A DNA stretch of 19,991 nucleotides from Lachnospiraceae bacterium UBA7179 (lineage in GTDB: Bacteria > Bacillota > Clostridia > Lachnospirales > Lachnospiraceae), in assembly GCA_002491195.1 (NCBI GenBank), contig DKVL01000078.1, positions 1 to 19,991 on the forward strand. Direction: 5' to 3'. A model generated the notes under the pieces. The model was given only the letters and a program-made list of their open reading frames with translations, made no database searches and was not told the origin of the DNA. Numbering within the stretch: the stretch's first letter is position 1; each line of letters opens with the position of its first letter. Of the stretch, positions 15,137-19,991 are shown piece after piece. Made by a program: the position numbers and the translations under genes.

Positions 15137-15208
15137 GCTAAAGCAATTAGCCAAAAATTAGTTACATAGCCCACTATGTGCCTGACTTTTGGCAATTACG
15201 CAGTAATT
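15132..15208. other. Three nested/adjacent hairpins, candidate structured RNA or REP-like element
   Basis: Within 77 nt there are AATTGC/GCAATT (15133-15138 and 15143-15148), GCCAAAA/TTTTGGC (15150-15156 and 15187-15193) enclosing ACATAG/CTATGT (15164-15169 and 15174-15179), and AATTAC/GTAATT (15194-15199 and 15203-15208). The layout is cloverleaf-like but is not a tRNA: there is no acceptor stem or TTCGA loop. It lies between convergent genes in the 256-nt gap 15007-15262. Confidence 0.45.
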
Positions 15209-15262
15209 TGCACTCTCGAAGAAAATCCTGCGCAATCTTATCACGCTATTTCCTTAAGGCTC

Positions 15263-16225
15263 CTAATGATCTGTACGCTGTTTCGGCTCATATTCTGTCA
15301 CATACTCTGTCCAATAGCTGTCAACCTGTTTATGGAAAGCAGCTTCATCAACTTTTTCCCCACGCAGATAATATTCCCCCCAGTCTTCCTCAGCCAAAAC
15401 CTCCTCCTGCCAGCTTCCATGATCAAATTGGAGTGTCAGCCACTTATTGGCGCCTGCACCGCCAGAGCCGATAAAAATACCGTTTGTCTGGAGCGCTTCA
15501 AATCCCCGAAGCATGATTTCCCAGCCATAAAACGCTTCCTTTTCAAGATGCAGAATCAGGTAATCACCTACAGGTGTCCACTGCAGGATTAATTCCTGCA
15601 CACCGTCCCCATCCAAGTCGATCACCTGCACATTCTGCACTAACATTTCCTCAATCCCATCGTCGGCATATTGATCTACATAGCTGTCGATGTCAGTCAT
15701 TTTCTGGAATGTATAGCGATAAAACAGCGCATACTCTCCATTTTCCACAGGCTTGCCGTCCCTGTTGAGTTCTTCGTAGTTTCCAGCCAGCTCAAATGCC
15801 GCATTTTCTCTGAGAACCGGAAAATACATCTGCAATCCTTCCCACTCCTCAGCAGTCATCCTGTCCTGAAAGGAATCGTAGTCCAGCTCTGACACCTTCA
15901 CCGGTCCATACGAATCTGCCGCAGTTTCTGTGTCTGATTCTGTTGCCGTGCTTGATTCCGTTTCCGTGTCTGATTCTGTTGTCGTGCTTGATTCCGTTTC
16001 TGTTCCCACTTCTGTGTCTGGAATTGTTGCTGCACCGGACTCCGCTTCTGATATAGTCTCTGATTGTATGACGGACTCTGCAATTTCTTTGGTCATTTCA
16101 CTGTTTTCCTGCTCCGGTGTCTGATCAGTTTTCTGGCCGCTGCTGCTATTTGCAGTGCACCCGCACAACAAACATACCATCAAAATTGACAATAATAACA
16201 TGAATCGCTTTTTACCTGATATCAT
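15263..16225 (-). CDS. Lipoprotein with Ser/Thr/Glu linker and DxDxDG domain
   Basis: The 320-residue product begins with a lipoprotein signal (MISGKKRF, a hydrophobic core and the lipobox LCGC with Cys23). A low-complexity Ser/Thr/Glu linker follows (about 30-105), including a tandem repeat of TETESSTTTESD-type units. The folded domain (about 107-315) contains VIDLDGDGVQELILQW, a DxDxDG segment like that in the lipoprotein at 3069-4930. A surface location with the domain held away from the membrane is likely; the binding partner is unknown. The ATG at 16225 is preceded by GGGGA and overlaps the end of the 76-residue gene by 14 nt, so the two are co-transcribed and probably coupled. Confidence 0.85.
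   Translation of the reverse strand: MISGKKRFMLLLSILMVCLLCGCTANSSSGQKTDQTPEQENSEMTKEIAESVIQSETISEAESGAATIPDTEVGTETESSTTTESDTETESSTATESDTETAADSYGPVKVSELDYDSFQDRMTAEEWEGLQMYFPVLRENAAFELAGNYEELNRDGKPVENGEYALFYRYTFQKMTDIDSYVDQYADDGIEEMLVQNVQVIDLDGDGVQELILQWTPVGDYLILHLEKEAFYGWEIMLRGFEALQTNGIFIGSGGAGANKWLTLQFDHGSWQEEVLAEEDWGEYYLRGEKVDEAAFHKQVDSYWTEYVTEYEPKQRTDH
15931..16002 (+). repeat. Two 36-bp tandem repeats in the lipoprotein linker
   Basis: 15931-15966 and 15967-16002 are contiguous 36-bp units that differ at two positions (both C/T). They encode the 12-residue Ser/Thr/Glu repeat on the minus strand. Being in frame, copy-number change would alter linker length only. Confidence 0.85.
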
Positions 16226-16442
16226 ATGTCCCCATTCCTCTCATCTCCGATGTACGTCTTTTTGTATATCTTTTGCCTGATTTTACTGTGTCAAAAAAGT
16301 AGGAATCAATATCTTCATCAGAACATACATTTACAACGACTCCACTTATAATCGTTGCCCCATCGTTCTTCACATCATCTAACACAACCCATCGTTCTGG
16401 GTACTTCTTTACTATTTCTTCCCAAGTTAATCTCTCCAACAT
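16212..16442 (-). CDS. Hypothetical protein, 76 aa
   Basis: This small soluble protein begins MLERLTWEEIVKKYPERWVV and continues with LDDVKNDGATIISGVVVNVC. I have seen this kind of opening (WEEIxxxYPxxWV) in short bacterial proteins of unknown function and cannot assign a role. The C-terminus is basic (KSGKRYTKRRTSEMRG). AAGGGTG lies 6 nt before the ATG. The stop overlaps the start of the downstream lipoprotein gene by 14 nt. The 74-nt gap to the ankyrin-like gene upstream contains an AGGAGG followed by ATG TAA, which is not a gene. An operon with its neighbours is likely. Confidence 0.78.
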   Translation of the reverse strand: MLERLTWEEIVKKYPERWVVLDDVKNDGATIISGVVVNVCSDEDIDSYFFDTVKSGKRYTKRRTSEMRGMGTYDIR

Positions 16443-16516
16443 CAGATCACCCTTTCTATTATTACATTGTCCTCCTATTCAGGCATACAGCACCACAACA
16501 ATATCTCTATTGAAAC

Positions 16517-17206
16517 TCATGGCAATTCCCGTCTTCGCGCGTTTAATATCCTGCAGAGCTCTTTCTTTTGCGGCTCCAATGTCTCATCTTTAATCTGCCT
16601 TAGAGCGCTGAGCGATAACTTGATCGACTTTTTGTCGTCCTCGTTTGCATAGTGCTCTTTCAGTATATTGTACAGCCCTTCGTCCGCAATGATATGCGCA
16701 AGCATACCATATTGATTTAACATGGAAATCCAGCATACTGTTTCACGCATGAGCTCACTGACATATTCTTCGTCGTCTATAAAAATTTCCCTCTGCCTGC
16801 CCAACCAATAAGACGTCATAATCTGATCGTTGTGACCGGCTGCCACAATAGCAGGATTGAGATAAGAGCCTGACGACAGTTTCAGATTTTTTTCTATCTC
16901 GAGGCCAAGTCCCAGGAGGTACTCTGCCTGTTTTGGAGTGTGGGCGACATTCAGCGCATTTCCCGCGATCAGACTTCCCTCGAATCTGCAGTGGACATCT
17001 GCACCCATATCCGCAAGTAACTGTGCTGCGGCAAACCGATCCCACAGCACTGCCCATAGAAACAGGTCAGAACCAGACTGCAGGATCTGGTTGATCGCTT
17101 CCGGCATAGATTTTATCTGGCTGATGATCGCTTCGTCTGATATTTCTGCATTCTGAAACTGTTCCAGTATTGTATTTTCTATTTCGTTCAATTCCTGCTC
17201 TGTCAT
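16517..17206 (-). CDS. Ankyrin-repeat-like protein, 229 aa
   Basis: Two or three ankyrin-like helices are visible in LFLWAVLWDRFAAAQLLADM then GADVHCRF (residues 48-75), NALNVAHTPKQAEYLLGLGL then EIEKN, and NPAIVAAGHNDQIMTSYWLG. The pattern, an alpha-helical hairpin followed by GADV, fits a protein-interaction repeat. There is no signal peptide, so it is probably cytoplasmic. The last 50 residues are charged (DDKKSIKLSLSALRQIKDET). The partner is unknown; in Firmicutes such proteins occur near polymorphic toxins, but no toxin lies in this window. AAGGAAA lies 10 nt before the ATG. Just upstream is the tail of a broken gene and the fold-back element, so its promoter is not obvious. Confidence 0.78.
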   Translation of the reverse strand: MTEQELNEIENTILEQFQNAEISDEAIISQIKSMPEAINQILQSGSDLFLWAVLWDRFAAAQLLADMGADVHCRFEGSLIAGNALNVAHTPKQAEYLLGLGLEIEKNLKLSSGSYLNPAIVAAGHNDQIMTSYWLGRQREIFIDDEEYVSELMRETVCWISMLNQYGMLAHIIADEGLYNILKEHYANEDDKKSIKLSLSALRQIKDETLEPQKKELCRILNARRRELP

Positions 17207-17212
17207 ATGAAA

Positions 17213-17317
17213 TCATTTCCTTTCTATGATAAAATTTTTCAGATATTCAAGTTCACCCTTATTTGGCATGTTCTGCAAATGCTCCGTTTTTTCTGTTATA
17301 GTCCATAAACTATTCGC
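17213..17317 (-). pseudogene. C-terminal coding remnant next to the fold-back element
   Basis: The minus strand reads ANSLWTITEKTEHLQNMPNK then GELEYLKNFIIERK and stops at TGA 17215-17213, seven nt before the ankyrin-like gene. It has no start codon with a ribosome-binding site, and its left-open end falls at the edge of the fold-back element (17318). I infer the tail of a gene interrupted there. On the other side of the element a short frame (KYVILRYDSSSK) also looks coding-like. The family is not recognised. Confidence 0.4.
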
Positions 17318-17318
17318 C

Positions 17319-17497
17319 TAGAGTGTGTTTGAAAAATACTTTCTGCCAGATGTGCGTCACAGTTTGTGGGAGATTAAATCATCTTACAGATAATTGTCCA
17401 AATGAAGGGCGCATAGGGGGCAAAGGCATAAATGTCAATGCCTCATGTAACCTGAATTTGGCGCAATTATCACGCAAAATGGGGAGATGACACTCTA
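17319..17497. mobile_element. Fold-back, MITE-like element (about 179 bp)
   Basis: The ends are TAGAGTGT (17319-17326) and ACACTCTA (17490-17497), perfect 8-bp inverted repeats. Inside are GATAATTGTCCAAAT (17389-17403) against ATTTGGCGCAATTATC (17456-17471), reverse complements with a small gap, and GGCAT/ATGCC (17425-17429 and 17438-17442). It encodes no transposase. No clear target duplication is seen. The nested symmetry, short size and position between broken frames support a MITE or IS remnant; a structured RNA is the alternative. It explains most of the 337-nt gap 17207-17543. Confidence 0.5.
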
Positions 17498-17543
17498 ACA
17501 TTTTGAAGATGAATCATACCGCAATATAACGTACTTGGGCGAA

Positions 17544-18053
17544 TCACATTTTCAGCGGATCATATGATATGGATGAAAAGTCAAATACATACTTCCCACA
17601 AGGAGGCTGATCACTGTCGAACCAGACATTGATCTTTGGCATGGGAAATCCAAACGCCTCGCTTGCCCACTGCATCGCACAGGCTGTAAACGCTTCCTCC
17701 TGCACACAGCAGTCCGAAAAACGGGCACTGCGCAAAGTAATCAGACAGGAATCGTTCTGCAATGCTTCCAGGATCTGATCACCTACATATTTCAAACCGT
17801 TACAAAAACAGATCTGCTCTTCTGCAACAAGTTGTTGACTGTCAGGATATGGCAAAAGATCTGAGAAAAAATATAAGTGATCGGTTATCCTGATATAGTT
17901 ATCCCAATTCTCAGTAGCGGGCAATTTTTGATACCCTGCCTCAATGATGATGACAATACCCCATCTTTTGATAAACAGTTTATATCTGCTTTCTTTCCAA
18001 ATAAGTCCACACATCTTAGACTTTCCAATATTATCCCTACCGCTTTCGTTCAT
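17544..18053 (-). CDS. Hypothetical protein, up to 169 aa
   Basis: I do not recognise the family. The protein is soluble, without signal peptide, and has many Cys and aromatic residues. Notable stretches are IVIIIEAGYQKLPATENWDN, SCLITLRSARFSDCCVQEEA and AMQWASEAFGFPMPKINVWF. The end is CGKYVFDFSSISYDPLKM. Start choice is open: the ATG at 18053 has AGGAG only one nt away, which is too close; the ATG at 18014 (MCGLIWKESRY) has a weak GGAAAG 6 nt away and would give 156 residues. It is the only gene of its transcript, with a near-consensus promoter at 18104-18132. It lies between the fold-back element and the permease pair. Its size and isolation would suit an orphan immunity-like protein, but nothing in the sequence proves that. 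Confidence 0.72.
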   Translation of the reverse strand: MNESGRDNIGKSKMCGLIWKESRYKLFIKRWGIVIIIEAGYQKLPATENWDNYIRITDHLYFFSDLLPYPDSQQLVAEEQICFCNGLKYVGDQILEALQNDSCLITLRSARFSDCCVQEEAFTACAMQWASEAFGFPMPKINVWFDSDQPPCGKYVFDFSSISYDPLKM

Positions 18054-18103
18054 TCTCCTGTTCTTTCGCGTTATCGATTCGTCGCTGCTTATTCTATGTT
18101 TGC

Positions 18104-18132
18104 ATTATAACAAGATTTCCTGCATTTTACAA
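18104..18132 (-). promoter_or_regulatory. Sigma-A promoter of the 17544-18053 gene
   Basis: The minus strand reads TTGTAA (18132-18127), 17 nt, TATAAT (18109-18104), with TG one base before the -10. It lies about 50 nt before the longest ATG. Confidence 0.82.
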
Positions 18133-18160
18133 CCGCGCCGCTTCACGCCATTTTGTAAAA
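18125..18160. promoter_or_regulatory. Inverted repeat over the -35 region, candidate operator
   Basis: TTTTACAA (18125-18132) and TTGTAAAA (18153-18160) are perfect reverse complements, 28 nt apart centre to centre. The left arm overlaps the -35 element of the 17544-18053 gene, so a repressor binding both arms could block it. The permease stop is 7 nt away, but no U-tract follows, so a terminator is less likely. Confidence 0.4.
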
Positions 18161-18166
18161 CCATTT

Positions 18167-18973
18167 TCACGAGCCGCAAGACTTATAATGGCTCACTCCC
18201 AACCGCCATGTAAAATAGCAGATCAGCAAAAACATGACAATTCCGAGCGGGCAGAATGCCAGACGCCAATTCCCCGTCCTTCCCAGCAGAAACTGCAAAG
18301 GATAATACTGGATCAGGGTGTAGGGAATCACATACGTACAGAACCGCATGATACCTCTCCCATATATGTCAATCGGATATTTTCCATGTGTTTTTGCCCC
18401 GTATGTAAGCACATTGATCAGCGAAGTATCTTCGATGGAAAAAAAGCAGACACTTGCCCCCAGCATGAACAATCCGATAAACAGCAACGTCCCCCCAATG
18501 ACCATGGCAGCCATCGTCCACACAGTCATGAGATTCCATGTGACCTGGCTATGCCTTATCCCCAGCACCAGCGTGATCAGCGCAGTCAACAGAGGGCCGA
18601 TCCTCCCAACCTCGAATCTGGTTCCGGTCACCTGAAGAATCAGACTGCAGGGCCGGAGCATCATCCGGTCAAACTCCCCTCTCCGCACCATTCCCGAAAA
18701 CACTTTGAATCCATTGCCAAACAACTCCGCAAACGTAAAGGACATCTGAATCATGGAAAAACACAGTAAAACATCGCCGTAAGTATAGCCCCTGATCTGC
18801 GTAAAACCAGTGAACAGGAACTGAATCGCAACAAATTCATTGAATGCCAAAATGAAACGCCCAATGATCATCAATAAGAAAGACAACTTATACTGCATCA
18901 CACTCTGCGTACAGACAGAGGCGTATTTCATATATAATTTTATATTCTTTCCAACTTTCATAAAAACCCCCAT
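18167..18973 (-). CDS. ABC-2 type transporter permease (ABC-2_6/DUF990-like), second of a pair
   Basis: The 268-residue integral membrane protein has about six hydrophobic segments, for example LSFLLMIIGRFILAF, VWTMAAMVIGGTLLFIGLFM and LAFCPLGIVMFLLICYFTW. The cytoplasmic segment GMVRRGEFDRMMLRPCSLIL is the conserved feature of the ABC-2_6 permease family. It should form a heterodimer with the permease encoded just upstream and use an ATPase for export; the substrate is unknown. The frame is open to 19048 and would overlap the upstream gene by 50 nt; CGGAG lies 7 nt before the ATG at 18973 (MGVFMKVGKNIKLYMKY), which is preferred. An ATG at 18961 is also possible. The gap to the upstream stop is 25 nt. 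Confidence 0.88.
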   Translation of the reverse strand: MGVFMKVGKNIKLYMKYASVCTQSVMQYKLSFLLMIIGRFILAFNEFVAIQFLFTGFTQIRGYTYGDVLLCFSMIQMSFTFAELFGNGFKVFSGMVRRGEFDRMMLRPCSLILQVTGTRFEVGRIGPLLTALITLVLGIRHSQVTWNLMTVWTMAAMVIGGTLLFIGLFMLGASVCFFSIEDTSLINVLTYGAKTHGKYPIDIYGRGIMRFCTYVIPYTLIQYYPLQFLLGRTGNWRLAFCPLGIVMFLLICYFTWRLGVSHYKSCGS

Positions 18974-18998
18974 AATTCCGCTCCGCAAAATCCCAACT

Positions 18999-19802
18999 CT
19001 AGCCTCCTTGTAATACGACTCTTTTTTCCGCCTGTTTCCATAGGACAATACCCAAAAATGTCAAAACCGCCAGCCAAAAGATCTGTTTTAAGATACACTG
19101 ATAAATCTCTGCGCCGGCAAGATCCCCGCTGTATATCCGAAATGGAACGTTCTGCATATAGGCAAACGGGGACAACTCAAGCAGAAACAGATATTTCTTT
19201 GGGAAAAACGGCAGCGGGATAATATTTCCTGACAGAAAATCCACTGCTCCTGTCAATGCCATTCTCCAGCCCTGTGGCGAAATCGTAAAAAAGCACAGCA
19301 TATAGACGAGCATACAGAACGCGACTGTTATCCCCAGCGCCAAAAACAGCGTTATCAGAAACAGCAAAAATGAGACACAATTTACCGGCAAGGTCATCCG
19401 ATACATTTTCGGCATGAGAAACGCACATATCAATACAGGAATACACCTCATGACCGCCTCTGCGATCCTCGCTCCCAACGTTCTTGAAAACCACATGGAA
19501 TAGATCGACACTGGGCGGCACAGCTCATATGCAATATCTCCATCTGCTATCATCGCAAAAAGATCATTGTCAGCCGCCCATGTATTGAAAAGGACCAACA
19601 GCGCCTCCTTCAGCCATATGTATGTCACGATCGAAGAATAATCCATCGGCAGTCCGCCGCCAGAAGCTTCCGCGATCGCTTTGTACGCCAGACACTCCAT
19701 CAATCCCCAGACAAGCTGTGTTGTCAAAGCTGTGACCGACGCCATGCGATACTGAATTCCTGTGGAAAACCGAAGTTTCATAAAACGATAATATTTTTTC
19801 AT
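18999..19802 (-). CDS. ABC-2 type transporter permease (ABC-2_6/DUF990-like), first of a pair
   Basis: The 267-residue protein has about six membrane helices, such as VSFLLFLITLFLALGITVAF and MLVYMLCFFTISPQ, and the cytoplasmic motif IADGDIAYELCRPVSIYSMW that matches the permease partner (GEFDRMMLRP). Both belong to the ABC-2_6 group, in which an ATPase gene normally precedes two permease genes. A GTG at 19808 is embedded in the Shine-Dalgarno; AGGAGG lies 5 nt before ATG 19802, so 19802 is the start. No ATPase is present downstream and the 189 nt upstream are AT-rich and non-coding, so the ATPase must lie beyond the right edge, be shared, or be lost. Confidence 0.9.
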   Translation of the reverse strand: MKKYYRFMKLRFSTGIQYRMASVTALTTQLVWGLMECLAYKAIAEASGGGLPMDYSSIVTYIWLKEALLVLFNTWAADNDLFAMIADGDIAYELCRPVSIYSMWFSRTLGARIAEAVMRCIPVLICAFLMPKMYRMTLPVNCVSFLLFLITLFLALGITVAFCMLVYMLCFFTISPQGWRMALTGAVDFLSGNIIPLPFFPKKYLFLLELSPFAYMQNVPFRIYSGDLAGAEIYQCILKQIFWLAVLTFLGIVLWKQAEKRVVLQGG

Positions 19803-19834
19803 AGACACCTCCTACAGAATATTTCGTTTTGCAA
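19799..19834 (-). CDS. Possible 11-codon leader peptide (TTG start)
   Basis: AGGAGGG (19848-19842) lies 7 nt before TTG at 19834, which opens QNEIFCRRCL and ends at TGA 19801-19799. That stop overlaps the permease ATG (ATGA), the usual form for coupled translation, and the permease Shine-Dalgarno lies inside it. Its two consecutive AGG codons form that Shine-Dalgarno. It may be real or accidental; nothing homologous is recognisable. Confidence 0.3.
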   Translation of the reverse strand: MQNEIFCRRCL

Positions 19835-19895
19835 GATAAATCCCTCCTGCTACGTAAATGCAAATCCTACTTTTAAAAAAATTTATTTCATCAGT

Positions 19896-19914
19896 TGATA
19901 AACAAATTTTATCA
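19896..19914. promoter_or_regulatory. 19-bp palindrome upstream of the permease pair
   Basis: TGATAAA (19896-19902) and TTTATCA (19908-19914) are perfect arms around CAAAT. It lies about 95 nt before the permease start in an AT-rich region and could be an operator. Promoter elements are ambiguous here; one option on the minus strand is TTGTTT, 17 nt, TATCAA. Confidence 0.45.
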
Positions 19915-19942
19915 GAAAAACAAAAAAATAATAGACTTGTAA

Positions 19943-19971
19943 TTGATTTTGTGGTAAACTACATAATTATA
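19943..19971. promoter_or_regulatory. Possible divergent promoter elements at the right edge
   Basis: On the plus strand TTGATT (19943-19948) is followed after 17 nt by ATTATA (19966-19971), which could drive a gene beyond the window. On the minus strand the same bases give a perfect TATAAT whose -35 would fall past the edge. No ribosome-binding site or start is visible to the right. Confidence 0.3.
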
Positions 19972-19991
19972 TATAAAGTGATTGATTTTTG

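Noticed and set aside
15132..15208. tRNA gene, because of the cloverleaf-like stems
   Set aside because: No acceptor stem, no TTCGA loop, no CCA and wrong stem lengths.
15931..16002. CRISPR-like repeat
   Set aside because: The two units are contiguous without spacers and encode an in-frame protein repeat.
18188..18769. 193-codon open frame on the plus strand
   Set aside because: It runs opposite to an unmistakable permease; its Pro/His/Gln-rich translation is typical of an antisense shadow.

Overview
The window reads as a piece of a low-to-mid-GC Firmicutes chromosome, most likely Clostridia of the Lachnospiraceae type. The grounds are strong AGGAGG ribosome-binding sites, a T-box leader, ECF sigma factors paired with DUF4179-like anti-sigma proteins, a GHKL (AgrC-like) kinase and an Rpn-type nuclease. 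This taxonomy is inferred from gene families and signals, not from a marker gene. Apart from one AraC-type regulator and one broken Nudix gene, every gene lies on the minus strand, so the natural reading direction is right to left.

Layout, left to right. 1-253: an internally deleted Nudix hydrolase gene (+), meeting the end of valS tail to tail. 250-3021: a 790-residue valyl-tRNA synthetase of the archaeal/rickettsial type, with its own promoter and a T-box leader carrying a GUA (Val) specifier and a terminator. 3069-6009: a run of three genes (GNAT acetyltransferase, unknown protein, large lipoprotein); the lipoprotein is frameshifted at an A6 run. 6136-7305: an orphan GHKL histidine kinase whose 5' end abuts a terminator. 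7317-7827: the collapsed remains of another locus, where the first third of an ECF sigma gene is fused to the frameshifted tail of a membrane (probably ABC-2) permease; an intact 21-bp palindrome still sits upstream. 8024-8977: a membrane-anchored alpha/beta hydrolase with its own promoter. 9114-13793: two ECF sigma/anti-sigma pairs, each with an 11-nt overlap, separated by an Rpn-family nuclease gene. 14161-15006: AraC/GyrI-like regulator (+). 15263-17206: a lipoprotein with a Ser/Thr/Glu linker, a 76-residue protein and an ankyrin-like protein. 17319-17497: a fold-back, MITE-like element flanked by coding remnants. 17544-18053: an unknown protein with a near-consensus promoter. 18167-19802: two ABC-2-type permeases without an ATPase in view.

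Functionally this is an accessory, envelope- and stress-oriented region: extracytoplasmic-function sigma modules, two lipoproteins with DxDxDG segments, membrane permeases and several small unknown proteins of the size and setting often seen for immunity or orphan proteins. Decay is frequent (Nudix, lipoprotein, sigma/permease fusion, a broken tail at 17213, possibly the kinase 5' end). I did not find a convincing complete new system. The best candidates for a second look are the tandem ECF modules with the Rpn gene between them, the T-box-controlled archaeal-type ValS, the fold-back element at 17319-17497, and the structured intergenic stretch at 15023-15208.
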